A stretch of DNA of 64,000 bases from JASHPR01 sp963729365 (GCA_963729365.1 CAVSNQ010000001.1:1-64000), one strand, 5' to 3'. Positions 33,876-43,337 are shown, counted from the first letter of the stretch. Notes: generated from the sequence alone by a model not told the origin. Made by a program: numbers and translations.

Positions 33876-35108
33876 TCAGGACCGCGGAGCCTTGCGGTGC
33901 GCCATCTCCCGGGCGGCTTCCAGGTACGCCTGGGCTCCGCTGGACCCAGGGTCGTACGTCATCACGGACTGCCCATAGCTCGGGGCTTCGGATACCCGCA
34001 CGCTGCGCGGGATGATCGAGGACAGCACGATCTCACCGAAGTGCTCCTTGACCTCCTCCGCAACCTGCGAGGCCAGCCGGGTACGCCCGTCGAACATCGT
34101 CAGCAGGATGGTGGAGACCGCGAGGGCCGGGTTGAGGTGGCTCTTGACCAGCTCCACGGTGCGCAGCAACTGCTCGAGGCCCTCGAGCGCGTAGTACTCG
34201 CACTGAATCGGGATGAGTACCTCCGGCGCGGCCACGAGAGCGTTCACCGTCAGCAGCCCGAGCGATGGCGGGCAGTCGATGAAGATGTAGTCCAGGCCGG
34301 AGGAGTCGAACCCGGCCAGGGCCCTGACTAGCCGCGACTCCCTGGCTACGAGCGGGACGAGCTCGATCTCCGCTCCGGCGAGGTCGATCGTCGCCGGAGC
34401 GCAGTAGAGCTGGGGGATGCCCGCCGCCGGACTCACGACGCCGGCCAGCGGCTGCCCGTCCACGAGAACGTTGTAAACGGAGGCGACCCCGGAATGGTGC
34501 TCGACATCGAGGGCCGTCGAGGCGTTGCCTTGCGGGTCCAGGTCGATGACGAGGACCCGCAGGCCATGCAGGGACATGCTCGCGGCGAGATTGACCGCCG
34601 TCGTGGTCTTGCCCACGCCGCCCTTCTGGTTCGCGATCGTGATGATCCTGCATCCCCCCGGCCGCGGCCACGCCGGGCTGCCGGCCCGGGCGGCCAGGGC
34701 GGCCTTCGCCGCGCGGGCAATGGGAGTATCCGAGCTGATATCGGTAACGACCGGCGTCACCGGCGGGCCGCTCCCGCCACCCGGCCCTTGCTCGGCAGCG
34801 CCGAAACCGGCCGCTTCCGGTACGAGCCCGGAAGCATCGCCTCCCGCGGCCGCGGCACTCCGGTGCTTGCCGGTTCCACGTGAAACCTGCGCCGCAGGCC
34901 ACCCGAGGCCGTCGTCGCCACCCGCCGCCGCGGCACCGGCTGGCCGGCCGCGCGGCGGTGCCTCCTCAGGACTGGCCGCCACCACCGGCGGCCGGCGCGC
35001 CGGCGTCGGCTCACTGACGGCACCGGACGCGTCGGACGAGCTCGGCGCAGCGTCTTCCTGGCCCAGCTGGCCGGGCCATCCCAGGCCACGATCGGCGGCC
35101 GAAGTCAA
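33876..35108 (-). CDS. parA: Chromosome partitioning ATPase ParA with long N-terminal extension
   Basis: 410 residues. The ParA ATPase starts near 153: IITIANQKGGVGKTTTAVNL with deviant Walker A at 162-169, LVIDLDPQGNASTAL and DYIFIDCPPSLGLLTVNAL. The first 150 residues are Ala/Pro/Gly-rich and probably disordered; such extensions occur in actinobacterial ParA but this one is long. A parS-like site lies within the part coding for the extension. Acts with ParB in origin segregation. Confidence 0.95.
   Translation of the reverse strand: MTSAADRGLGWPGQLGQEDAAPSSSDASGAVSEPTPARRPPVVAASPEEAPPRGRPAGAAAAGGDDGLGWPAAQVSRGTGKHRSAAAAGGDASGLVPEAAGFGAAEQGPGGGSGPPVTPVVTDISSDTPIARAAKAALAARAGSPAWPRPGGCRIITIANQKGGVGKTTTAVNLAASMSLHGLRVLVIDLDPQGNASTALDVEHHSGVASVYNVLVDGQPLAGVVSPAAGIPQLYCAPATIDLAGAEIELVPLVARESRLVRALAGFDSSGLDYIFIDCPPSLGLLTVNALVAAPEVLIPIQCEYYALEGLEQLLRTVELVKSHLNPALAVSTILLTMFDGRTRLASQVAEEVKEHFGEIVLSSIIPRSVRVSEAPSYGQSVMTYDPGSSGAQAYLEAAREMAHRKAPRS
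34872..34887. promoter_or_regulatory. parS-like site inside parA
   Basis: GGTTCCACGTGAAACC matches 13 of 14 core positions of GTTTCACGTGAAAC. It falls in the part of parA that encodes the low-complexity extension, where the protein sequence is tolerant of such a site. Confidence 0.7.
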
Positions 35109-35119
35109 GTTGCTGCTCC

Positions 35120-35836
35120 TTACGACAATTGGCCTTCAGGACAGTGACGGCTCGCGCCGGGGCCGGCGGTCAGCCGGATGACTATCGGCGGCGGACTGAC
35201 CTTACCGCGCCCAGCCTGCACCAGTTCCACGTCTCGCGCACCCAGCCTGCTGAGCGCCGGTCCGGCCAGCGCCAGCTCCTGCGCCGCCCCGGCACCCTTG
35301 ATCGCCAAGACAAGCCCGCCCGGGCGCACCAGCCCGAGCGCCAAGCCGGCCAGCCGCTCCATCGGGGCGACCGCACGGGCCGTCACCACGTCGGCCACGA
35401 GCTCCCCGGTTACCTCCTCGGCCCGCGCCCGGTGAACCGCCGCGTTGCCGAGCCCCAGCACCCGCACGCACTCCTCGAGGAACGCCGCACGCCGCGCCAT
35501 CGGCTCGAGCAGCACGATCTCCGAATCCGGCAACAGCATCGCGAGGACAACGCCGGGCAGGCCGGCCCCGGAGCCGAGATCGATCACCGAGCACGGATGC
35601 GGAACCAGTTCGGCGACGGCCGCGCAGTTCATCAGGTGCCTGTCCCACAGCCGGCCGGTCTCGTGCGGCCCGATCAGGCCCTGCTCCACGCCCGGGCCAG
35701 CCAGCAGCTCGGCATATCGCCGGGCCAGGTCAAGCGCCGGCCCGAACACCGCCAGGGCCTCAGCAGGCGCCGGCGGTGCTAGCGGTGCCCGCGACGTCCT
35801 GGGCGACCGGGCCGGCTCAGTTCCCAGGAAGAACAA
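35120..35836 (-). CDS. rsmG: 16S rRNA (guanine527-N7)-methyltransferase RsmG
   Basis: 238 residues. The SAM-binding motif is VIDLGSGAGLPGVVLAM, preceded by RLWDRHLMNCAAVAEL, the standard RsmG signature. Methylates G527 of 16S rRNA; loss gives low-level streptomycin resistance in related bacteria. The first 25 residues overlap the end of jag by 20 bases, so a slightly later start is possible. Confidence 0.93.
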   Translation of the reverse strand: MFFLGTEPARSPRTSRAPLAPPAPAEALAVFGPALDLARRYAELLAGPGVEQGLIGPHETGRLWDRHLMNCAAVAELVPHPCSVIDLGSGAGLPGVVLAMLLPDSEIVLLEPMARRAAFLEECVRVLGLGNAAVHRARAEEVTGELVADVVTARAVAPMERLAGLALGLVRPGGLVLAIKGAGAAQELALAGPALSRLGARDVELVQAGRGKVSPPPIVIRLTAGPGASRHCPEGQLS

Positions 35837-36455
35837 CCACCCGACGGTCCGGCTCTTCGCCCTCTGACTCGCTCCGCAGCCCGGCGGCGGCCACCGCGTC
35901 GTGCACGATCTTGCGCTCGAACGGGTTCATCGCCCAGAGCTTCTTGGGCACGCCGGTGCGCTTCACCTCGTCGGCGGCATCCCGGCCCGTCTCGGCCAGC
36001 TCGGTACGCCTGCGCAGCCGGTATCCGCCGACATCGATCATGATCCTGGTCCGCAGGCCGGTGTGCCGGTGCACTGCGAGCCGGGTCAGTTCCTGCAGGG
36101 CCTCGAGGACCTCTCCCCTGGACCCGACCAGTTCATCGAGGGTGGCCCCGACCACCGAGACCACCGCCCGGTCGCCCTCGACATCCATGTCGATGTCTCC
36201 GTCCAGGTCGGCGACATCGAGCAGTCCCTCAATGTAGTCAGCCGCTATCTCGCCCTCGAGCTCCAGGTCGGCCACATCGGCCAGCCCGGGGGCGGCCCCT
36301 CCGGGCTCCTCGCCGGAACTGAACTCCCCGGCGTCGAAGATCTCGCCCGTGTCAGCATCGGCCTCCGCGACTGCCTCCTCGAGCGCCTGCCCTCCTTGGG
36401 CCTCATCGGCGACGGACACCTGCGGCTCGGTGACCGCGCTTTCCCCTTGGCTCAC
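35817..36455 (-). CDS. RNA-binding protein Jag (KhpB/EloR type)
   Basis: 212 residues. The N-terminal 90 residues are very acidic (EEAVAEADADTGEIFDAGEF), followed by a KH domain (AVVSVVGATLDELVGSRGEV) and a C-terminal R3H domain (MNPFERKIVHDAVAAAGLRS). Located between yidC and rsmG as in most actinobacteria. Homologues bind RNA and influence cell wall elongation; the usual Jag-N domain is replaced by the acidic region. Confidence 0.9.
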   Translation of the reverse strand: MSQGESAVTEPQVSVADEAQGGQALEEAVAEADADTGEIFDAGEFSSGEEPGGAAPGLADVADLELEGEIAADYIEGLLDVADLDGDIDMDVEGDRAVVSVVGATLDELVGSRGEVLEALQELTRLAVHRHTGLRTRIMIDVGGYRLRRRTELAETGRDAADEVKRTGVPKKLWAMNPFERKIVHDAVAAAGLRSESEGEEPDRRVVVLPGN

Positions 36456-36532
36456 GACCCGGGCCTCCTACATTCGGGATTCGGGGTTGATCTCTCCTGA
36501 CAGCAGCCACGCCAAGACACTGCGGCAGTGTC

Positions 36533-37765
36533 TCACCGCTTGCCGGAACGCTTGCTGCGCGACTGCCGTTGCTTTTGCTGCCTGACGAGCTTAACCTCGG
36601 GCGCCGGCGGCTGGGGCTCGGGTTCGGCACGCTTGCCGAGCCTGCGCAGCATCCCGCCGGCCCCGCCGCCGCTAGCCGTCGCGCCCCCGTTCGCCGACGG
36701 CTGAGCGCCCTGGCGCGCGGAGCCGGAGGCTTTCGCCGCGGAACCTCCGGCTGCGGAGGCCTTGCGGCCCGGGGTCCTGGGCTGAGAGCCGTTCGAGTTG
36801 CCCTTGCCCGCGCCGGGCTTGGCCGCCCCGGGCTTGGCCGCGCCGTTCGACTGGGCCGTGGCGGCCGGCTCGTCCTGCTCCACCGGGTTTCCGGGCGGCG
36901 CGGGCTTGGCCGGGCCGGTAACCGCGCGCTTCGGCCGCGTCGTCACGATCGGGGCGACGGCCGGACCAGCCGCAGCCACGGGGGCCCCGGCCGCCCCGGC
37001 CTTCGGGTAGTTGCGGAACAGCACGTACTGCTGCCCGAGCGTCCAGCAGTTCGTCGTCACCCAGTACAGGACCAGCCCGAACGGCCAGTACAGGCCGGAC
37101 AGCGCGAAGAACGGCATGATGTACATCATGTATTTCTGCGACTGGCCCATCGGGTTGTCCGAGGTCGCCGCAGGCATCATGCCGCGCTTCATGCTCTGCC
37201 GCACGGTCAGGTAGGTCGTCGCCATGCTGATCAGGACGGCGACCAGGATGACCACCTTCGCGTGCAGCGGGGTGGCCGGGTCGAACAGGAACTTGTCCGC
37301 CACCGTCACGCCGAGAATCTTGGCGTGCCGGGCGCTCTCCACCATCTCCAGCGTCAGCCCGTACTTGGGCGGCTGGCCCGGCTTCCACTCGGCGATCGCC
37401 TTCAGCACGCTGAACAGGGCAAAGAACATGGGCAGCTGGAGGACGACGGGAAGGCACCCCATCAGCGGGTTGACGCCCGCCTGCTGGTAGAGCTTCATCG
37501 TCTCCTGCTGCAGCGTCTGCTTGTCGTTCTTGTACTTCTTGCGCAGCGCCTGCATCTCCGGCGCGAGCGCGGTCATCGCGCGCGTCGTGTGCATCTGCTT
37601 GACGAACAGCGGGACCATGATCAGCCGCATCAGGACCACGAGGATCACGATCGAGAGCGCCCAGGTCCATCCGCTGGTCGGACCGAAATGGGGGCTCAGG
37701 AAGTAGTAAATCTGCTTGAGCACCCACGCGACGGCGTCATAGATCGGGTTAAGCGGATTCCCCAC
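36533..37765 (-). CDS. yidC: Membrane protein insertase YidC
   Basis: 410 residues. Five-helix YidC core: WALSIVILVVLMRLIMVPLF with the conserved groove Arg, then the cytoplasmic hairpin (MTALAPEMQALRKKYKNDKQ), NPLMGCLPVVLQLPMFFALF and SGLYWPFGLVLYWVTTNCWT. The C-terminal 150 residues are a Gly/Pro/Ala-rich basic tail ending RSKRSGKR that can contact ribosomes. It inserts membrane proteins alone or with SecYEG. Only three bases separate it from yidD. Confidence 0.95.
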   Translation of the reverse strand: MGNPLNPIYDAVAWVLKQIYYFLSPHFGPTSGWTWALSIVILVVLMRLIMVPLFVKQMHTTRAMTALAPEMQALRKKYKNDKQTLQQETMKLYQQAGVNPLMGCLPVVLQLPMFFALFSVLKAIAEWKPGQPPKYGLTLEMVESARHAKILGVTVADKFLFDPATPLHAKVVILVAVLISMATTYLTVRQSMKRGMMPAATSDNPMGQSQKYMMYIMPFFALSGLYWPFGLVLYWVTTNCWTLGQQYVLFRNYPKAGAAGAPVAAAGPAVAPIVTTRPKRAVTGPAKPAPPGNPVEQDEPAATAQSNGAAKPGAAKPGAGKGNSNGSQPRTPGRKASAAGGSAAKASGSARQGAQPSANGGATASGGGAGGMLRRLGKRAEPEPQPPAPEVKLVRQQKQRQSRSKRSGKR

Positions 37766-37768
37766 CGG

Positions 37769-38092
37769 CTAGCTCCCTTGAGATCTGGTCGGGCACTTCT
37801 GCCCTTCGGGCGTCCGCCCCGGCACTGGCACGGGGTCCAGCCCTCCGGCGTGGAATGGATGGCAGCGGCTCAGCCTACGGGCAGCCAGCCAGGAACCCCG
37901 CAGCGCGCCATGCACCTGGACCGCCTCGAGCGCGTAGGCGCTGCAGGACGGATAGAACCGGCACCGGGGCGCCAGCAGCGGGCTGATGAAGCGCCGGTAC
38001 CCGGCCAGCAGCAGCATGAGCAGCCGGGCGGCGGCTGATGCTCGCTCTCTCGGCTCTCGCTGTGCTGTACTGGTCACGGCTGTGCTTGTCAC
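37769..38092 (-). CDS. yidD: Membrane protein insertion efficiency factor YidD
   Basis: 107 residues. The family core is LLAGYRRFISPLLAPRCRFY followed by PSCSAYALEAVQVHGALRGS and CHPFHAGGLDPVP, including the three conserved Cys. The first 22 residues are extra; a start nearer MLLLAGY is possible. ATGA overlap with rnpA. Confidence 0.92.
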   Translation of the reverse strand: MTSTAVTSTAQREPRERASAAARLLMLLLAGYRRFISPLLAPRCRFYPSCSAYALEAVQVHGALRGSWLAARRLSRCHPFHAGGLDPVPVPGRTPEGQKCPTRSQGS

Positions 38093-38451
38093 GGACGCTG
38101 CGTCCCACCCTGCCGCCGAAGCAAATCTCCGATTACCAGGTCGAGTTCGGCGGCGAGATCCGCCTGGCGTGCGGTAGCGGCCCGGGGATTGGCGCGCACC
38201 ACCAACAGGCTACCTTTAGGAAGCGACCCGAGATACCCGCGGGCCAGATGACGCAGCCTGCGCCGCACCTTGTTGCGCACGACAGCGCCTCCCACGGCCT
38301 TGCTCACCACGAAACCGACCCGGGCTGGCTCATCGTGACCCGGCCGGCCGAGCAGGTGGCCAGAGACCAGCTGCCGTCCGGCCCGGCGGCCGCCGCGCAC
38401 GGCCCTGGAGAACTCTGAGCGCCTCCGCATCCGTGCCGCTGCGGGAAGCAC
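38089..38451 (-). CDS. rnpA: Ribonuclease P protein component
   Basis: 120 residues. RMRRRSEFSRAVRGGRRAGR at the N terminus and the RNA-binding RNR motif VVRNKVRRRLRHLAR. Partner of the RNase P RNA in tRNA 5' maturation. Between rpmH and yidD, the universal order. Confidence 0.95.
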   Translation of the reverse strand: MLPAAARMRRRSEFSRAVRGGRRAGRQLVSGHLLGRPGHDEPARVGFVVSKAVGGAVVRNKVRRRLRHLARGYLGSLPKGSLLVVRANPRAATARQADLAAELDLVIGDLLRRQGGTQRP

Positions 38452-38503
38452 GGCCGATCACCGCCGCGCCGGCGGGCCCGCGAAGAAAACAGGACCGCGC
38501 AGG

Positions 38504-38641
38504 TCAGACACTGACCCGCGCGCGCCCCTTACGGCGCCGTGCGGACAGGATCGCGCGCCCAGCCCGGGTCCGCATGCGCAGCCGGAACCCGTGCGTCTTC
38601 GCGCGGCGGCGGTTGTTCGGCTGGAACGTACGCTTGCTCAC
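38504..38641 (-). CDS. rpmH: 50S ribosomal protein L34
   Basis: 45 residues, GTG start at 38641: SKRTFQPNNRRRAKTHGFRL followed by RMRTRAGRAILSARRRKGRA and RVSV. Complete and canonical. First gene of the leftward rpmH-rnpA-yidD-yidC-jag-rsmG-parA-parB block, divergent from dnaA. Confidence 0.97.
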   Translation of the reverse strand: MSKRTFQPNNRRRAKTHGFRLRMRTRAGRAILSARRRKGRARVSV

Positions 38642-39053
38642 TGGGACTCCAGGTCAACGGGGCGGATCGATGCGGTCACCGGGCCGCCTGCGCACATGCG
38701 GAAAGGTGGCCTGACGAGTGGCCGGACCCATGAACGGTACGCGGGACGGGTGCCGCTGGTCAAACCGGCGCTCGGCTCCGGTCCCGCCGTCCCCGGCCGC
38801 GACCTGCTCACTCGCGGCGGTCGCCAGCAACCGCGCAGGTACCCTGCGCAACACTTGCCGTTTGCCGAACGAGCACCGAAGCCGACCCCTAGGCTGTGGA
38901 CAGCGGTCCTGGGCGAGGGGATCCGGGATCAGAAAGGTCGCCGAATTCGGAACTCCCGGCGCCCAATGGGGAGGCAGCTGCACCCAACGTGCAACGTGCA
39001 CAACCTGTGGATAAACCTGTTGATCATATGTGGGGGCGCGAGGTGAACGGCCA
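38642..39053. promoter_or_regulatory. rpmH-dnaA divergent promoter region with DnaA boxes
   Basis: 412 bases, no gene. Contains TGTGGACAG (38895-38903) and TGTGGATAA (39006-39014), the latter a perfect DnaA box 40 bases before the dnaA start, fitting autorepression of dnaA. No promoter hexamers assigned with confidence. Confidence 0.75.
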
Positions 39054-40715
39054 ATGAGCGAAACAGACCTCGCGGAAGTCTGGGCCCGGTCCCTGGACGA
39101 GCTGGCCGGGATGCAGATCGAGCCCGCCCACCGGGCCTGGCTTCAGCTCACCCGGCCGCTCGGGCTGGTCGAGAATACCGCGCTGATCGCGACCCCCAAT
39201 GAGTTCGTCAAGGAGCAGCTGGAGACCAGGCTGCGCGCGCTGATCACCAACACTCTGTCCAGGGAACTCGGCCGCAACATTCAGCTTGCGGTCATCGTCG
39301 ATCCCGCCGCCGCCACGGCCGACCAGGGTCACCGCCCGCCCGGTCACCCCGGTCTGCCCGATCTGGCCGGCCTGCACGGCGAACCGGACGAGGACTCCGG
39401 CGCCGATGCCAGCACCGGCCCGCTGCAGCGGATCGACGACGACCGGCCGGCCGGTACCGCCGAGTTCCGCCCAGGAGCCGGCCAGTTCGGGGCGGGCAAC
39501 GGCGAGTACGGCAGCGCCGGCGGCCGCCAGGACCTGCTCGGGCCGGACCGCGGCGGCTCCACCGGGCCCGGCCGCGGCGATGACATCTCCGTCGCCGAGC
39601 CCCGGGCCGAGAGCCCGGGCCTCGACGGACGGCTCCACGGCCCGGCCGGCTTCGCTCCTGGCACGCCCCGCCCGGCCCAGGCCCGGCTGAACCCTAAGTA
39701 CACCTTCGAGACGTTCGTCATCGGATCCAGCAACCGGTTCGCCCACGCGGCCGCCGTCGCCGTCGCCGAGGCGCCGGCCAAGGCGTATAACCCGCTGTTC
39801 GTCTACGGCGACTCAGGGCTGGGCAAGACGCACCTGCTGCACGCGATCGGCCACTACGCCCAGAGCCTGTACCAGGGCGTCAAAGTGCGCTACGTCAGCT
39901 CGGAGGAGTTCACGAACGACTTCATCAACATGATCAGGGACGGCAAGCAGGACGGCTTCAGGCGCCGCTACCGCGATGTCGACGTGCTGCTCGTGGACGA
40001 CATCCAGTTCCTGGAGAACAAGGAAGGCACCCAGGAGGAGTTCTTCCACACCTTCAACACGCTGCACAACGCCAGCAAGCAGATCGTCATCTCCAGCGAC
40101 CGCGCGCCCAAGCGCCTGGTCACCCTGGAGGACCGGCTCCGGAGCCGGTTCGAGTGGGGGCTGCTCACCGACGTCCAGCCGCCCGAGCTCGAGACCCGGA
40201 TCGCCATCCTGCGCAAGAAGGCGGTGCAGGACCGGCTGAACGCACCCCCGGACGCGCTCGAGTACATCGCGAGCCGGATCTCGACCAACATCCGCGAGCT
40301 TGAGGGCGCGCTGATCCGGGTCACCGCCTTCGCCAGCCTGAACCGGCAGTCGGTCGACCTCCAGCTCGCCGAGTTCGTGCTCAAGGACCTGATCCCCGAG
40401 GCGCAGGGGCCCGAGATCACCGCATCGACGATCATGGGCCAGACTGCTTCCTACTTCGGGCTGTCCATCGACGACCTGTGCGGTACCTCCCGGTCCCGGG
40501 TCCTGGTCACCGCGCGGCAGATCGCCATGTACCTCTGCCGCGAGCTGACCGACCTGTCGCTGCCCAAGATCGGTCAGCAGTTCGGCGGCCGCGACCACAC
40601 CACCGTGATGCACGCCGACAAGAAGATCCGCTCGCTGATGGCCGAGCGCCGGTCGATCTACAACCAGGTCACCGAGCTCACCAACCGGATCAAGCAGCAG
40701 GCGCTGTCCGGGTGA
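39054..40715 (+). CDS. dnaA: Chromosomal replication initiator protein DnaA
   Basis: 553 residues from the ATG at 39054. Domain I 1-82. Domain II about 83-212, long and Gly/Pro/Asp-rich as in Streptomyces-type DnaA. AAA+ domain III opens with LNPKYTFETFVIGSSNRFAH, Walker A GDSGLGKT at 252-259 and Walker B VLLVDDIQFLE. Domain IV carries the DNA-binding signature GGRDHTTVMHADKKI. Binds the DnaA boxes on either side of its own gene and melts the origin. Confidence 0.97.
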   Translation: MSETDLAEVWARSLDELAGMQIEPAHRAWLQLTRPLGLVENTALIATPNEFVKEQLETRLRALITNTLSRELGRNIQLAVIVDPAAATADQGHRPPGHPGLPDLAGLHGEPDEDSGADASTGPLQRIDDDRPAGTAEFRPGAGQFGAGNGEYGSAGGRQDLLGPDRGGSTGPGRGDDISVAEPRAESPGLDGRLHGPAGFAPGTPRPAQARLNPKYTFETFVIGSSNRFAHAAAVAVAEAPAKAYNPLFVYGDSGLGKTHLLHAIGHYAQSLYQGVKVRYVSSEEFTNDFINMIRDGKQDGFRRRYRDVDVLLVDDIQFLENKEGTQEEFFHTFNTLHNASKQIVISSDRAPKRLVTLEDRLRSRFEWGLLTDVQPPELETRIAILRKKAVQDRLNAPPDALEYIASRISTNIRELEGALIRVTAFASLNRQSVDLQLAEFVLKDLIPEAQGPEITASTIMGQTASYFGLSIDDLCGTSRSRVLVTARQIAMYLCRELTDLSLPKIGQQFGGRDHTTVMHADKKIRSLMAERRSIYNQVTELTNRIKQQALSG

Positions 40716-41046
40716 ACGCGCGGTGAAGGTTCTCATACCTGCGGCTGCGGGCACAATCAGCGCACACAGGCTGTGGATAAGTGTGTGGACAGACTTGGGA
40801 CTTCCGGAGGAAAACTCCGGCCGACCGGGGGGTAACGCCTGGCCATCTGGCTGGGGACACCGGGGTATCCACATGATCAGCACCGGATCGCCCCGGGCAG
40901 CCACAGCCACTGTGGACGCGGCCGGTGCCGGTGACCTGCTGGCTGGCAGGATATCCCCAGAATCCACCGACCCTACGACGACTACTTTTCTCTAATTACC
41001 TAAAGACCAAGACCAAGTTAGGCCGAGCAACAGGAGGCAGCTCCCT
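40716..41046. promoter_or_regulatory. Chromosomal replication origin oriC (dnaA-dnaN spacer)
   Basis: 331 bases. DnaA boxes: TGTGGATAA (40772-40780, perfect), TGTGGACAG (40784-40792), GTATCCACA (40865-40873), TGTGGACGC (40911-40919). A CCGGAG/CTCCGG hairpin lies at 40804-40820. An AT-rich stretch at 40983-41003 next to dnaN is the best unwinding-element candidate. Far fewer boxes than the Streptomyces origin. Confidence 0.88.
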
Positions 41047-42189
41047 GTGAAGATCCAGGTCGAGCGTGACGTTCTGGCTGACGCCGTGGCGTGGACCGCC
41101 CGTGCCCTTCCGGCCCGTCCCACCGTGCCGGTACTCGCCGGGATGCGGCTGCACGCCGGAGCCAACCTCACGCTGTCCAGCTTCGACTACGACGTGTCGG
41201 CCCAGGCCACCATCCCGGTGACCACCGAGGAGGAAGGCAGCGCACTGGTCTCCGGCCGGCTGCTGGCCGAGATCAGCCGCAGCCTGCCGGCCCGGCCGGT
41301 GCAGATCACGTCCGAGGGCGGCAAGGCGATCCTGTCCTGCGGCAGCGCCACGTTCACGCTGCTGACGATGCCCGAAGAGGAGTACCCGGCGCTGCCCGCG
41401 ATGCCGCCGGCCGCCGGGACCGTGGGCAGCGACGCGTTCGCGTCGGCGGTCAGCCAGTCGGCTACCGCGGCCGGCCGCGACGACACGCTGCCCGCGCTGA
41501 CCGGCGTCAGGATCGAGATCGAGGGCGACACCCTGACCCTGATCTCGACCGACCGCTACCGGCTGGCCGTGCGGGAACTGCGGTGGACCCCGACCCGGCC
41601 GGACCTGTCGGCCGCGGTGCTGGTCCCGGCCCGGGCCCTCGCGGAGACCGCGCGGTCGCTCACGTCCGGCGCCGAGGTGGCGATCGCCCTGGCCTTGCCG
41701 GGCGAGGGCGGCCCGGACGGTACCGGCGGCGAAGGGATGATCGGGTTCGAGGGCGGCGGCCGGCAGGCCACGACCAGGCTGCTCGGCGGTGAGTTCCCGC
41801 GGCACCAGAACCTGCTGCCCAGCCACGTCAACTCGACCGCCGAGATGTCCACCCCGGTGCTGGCCGAGGCCGTGAAGCGGGTTGCGCTGGTGGCCGAGCG
41901 CAACACCGCGGTGCGGCTGGCGTTCACGCCCGGGCAGCTGGTGCTCGAGGCCGGCACCGGCGAGGAGGCCCAGGCGATCGAGGTGCTCGAGGCGGGCTAC
42001 GACGGCGACGAGCTGTCGATCGCGTTCAACCCGCAGTACCTGCTCGACGGACTGACCGCGATCGACTCGGACACGGTGCGGATGTCGTTCACCGAGCCGG
42101 GCAAGCCCGCGCTGATCACCGGCAAGCCCGCGCCAGATGGCCAGCCGGACTACCGGTACCTGCTCATGCCGATCCGCCTCGGCGGGTAG
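41047..42189 (+). CDS. dnaN: DNA polymerase III beta subunit (sliding clamp)
   Basis: 380 residues, GTG start with AGGAGG upstream. Three clamp domains: MKIQVERDVLADAVAWTARA, the middle domain with LPALTGVRIEIEGDTLTLIS, and the C-terminal end with the family-typical YRYLLMPIRLGG. A Gly-rich insertion (GEGGPDGTGGEGMI) sits in the second domain and is not in most homologues. Ring clamp for polymerase III. Confidence 0.97.
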   Translation: MKIQVERDVLADAVAWTARALPARPTVPVLAGMRLHAGANLTLSSFDYDVSAQATIPVTTEEEGSALVSGRLLAEISRSLPARPVQITSEGGKAILSCGSATFTLLTMPEEEYPALPAMPPAAGTVGSDAFASAVSQSATAAGRDDTLPALTGVRIEIEGDTLTLISTDRYRLAVRELRWTPTRPDLSAAVLVPARALAETARSLTSGAEVAIALALPGEGGPDGTGGEGMIGFEGGGRQATTRLLGGEFPRHQNLLPSHVNSTAEMSTPVLAEAVKRVALVAERNTAVRLAFTPGQLVLEAGTGEEAQAIEVLEAGYDGDELSIAFNPQYLLDGLTAIDSDTVRMSFTEPGKPALITGKPAPDGQPDYRYLLMPIRLGG

Positions 42190-42209
42190 TCCGCAGTAAT
42201 GTCGCAGGC

Positions 42210-43337
42210 GTGCACCTGACCAGGCTGGCGCTGACCGACTTCCGCAGCTACGCCGCTGCCGACCTGGAGCTGGCGCCGGGCGTGTCCACGTTCACCGGCG
42301 CGAACGGGGAGGGCAAGACCAACCTGGTCGAGGCGGCGGCCTACGTCGCGACGTTCGGCAGTCACCGGGTCGCCACCGATGCCCCGCTGATCAGGCACGG
42401 GGCGCCGCGCGCCATCGTCCGGGCCGCGATGACCTCTTCGGAACGCGACAGCCTGGTCGAGATCGAGATCAATCCGGGCAAGGCCAACCGGGTCCGGCTG
42501 AACCGGGTGCCACTGCCGCGGCCACGGGAGGCACTAGGCACGCTGCGTTGCGTTCTATTTGCTCCTGAAGATCTGACCGTGGTCAAGGGTGACCCCGAGC
42601 AGCGCCGGCGCTACCTCGATGACCTCCTGGTCGCCATCCGGCCGCGGTTTGCCGGGATCCGGGCCGACTACGAGCGGGTGCTGCGGCAGCGGACCGCGCT
42701 GCTGAAATCCGCCAAGGCGGCCCGATTCGGCGGCTCCGGGGGCGCGGAGCCGAGCGCCCTGGAGGTCTGGGACGAGCACCTGGTCACGAAAGGCGCGGAG
42801 CTGACCGCGGGCCGGCTGGAGCTGGCGGTCGCGCTGCGGCCGCTGGTGGCCAAGGCGTACGCCGCGGTGTCGGGCGAGGACCTGGCCGCCGGGATGAGCT
42901 ACCGCCAGGCCGGGCAGGATGACGAGCCCTCCGCGGATCCGCGGGCCCTCGCCGACGGGCTGCGCCAGTCGCTGGCCCGGGTCCGCCGCGCCGAGCTCGA
43001 GCGCGGGGTCTGCCTGGTCGGCCCGCACCGGGACGATCTCGAGTTCCGCATCGGGGAGCTGCCCGCGCGCGGCTACGCGAGTCACGGCGAGTCCTGGTCG
43101 CTGGCCCTCGCGCTCCGGCTCGCCGCCTACGACCTGCTGCGCTCCGGCGGGGAGGACCCGGTGCTGATACTGGACGACGTCTTCGCCGAGCTCGACGCCG
43201 GGCGCCGGGAGAGCCTGGCCGGGCTGGTCTCCGGCGCCGAGCAGGTGCTGGTCACCGCGGCCGTGCCCGCCGACGTGCCCGCGCGCCTCGCGGGCCAGCG
43301 GTTCGAGGTAGCCGGCGGGGCGGTCTGGCGTGCCTGA
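42210..43337 (+). CDS. recF: DNA replication and repair protein RecF
   Basis: 375 residues, GTG start. Walker A GANGEGKT at 30-37 and LTDFRSYAAADLELAPGV at the start are diagnostic; signature and Walker B-like elements lie in SHGESWSLALALRLAAY and DPVLILDDVFAELD. SMC-like ATPase promoting RecA loading at gaps. Ends eight bases inside the next gene. Confidence 0.95.
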   Translation: MHLTRLALTDFRSYAAADLELAPGVSTFTGANGEGKTNLVEAAAYVATFGSHRVATDAPLIRHGAPRAIVRAAMTSSERDSLVEIEINPGKANRVRLNRVPLPRPREALGTLRCVLFAPEDLTVVKGDPEQRRRYLDDLLVAIRPRFAGIRADYERVLRQRTALLKSAKAARFGGSGGAEPSALEVWDEHLVTKGAELTAGRLELAVALRPLVAKAYAAVSGEDLAAGMSYRQAGQDDEPSADPRALADGLRQSLARVRRAELERGVCLVGPHRDDLEFRIGELPARGYASHGESWSLALALRLAAYDLLRSGGEDPVLILDDVFAELDAGRRESLAGLVSGAEQVLVTAAVPADVPARLAGQRFEVAGGAVWRA

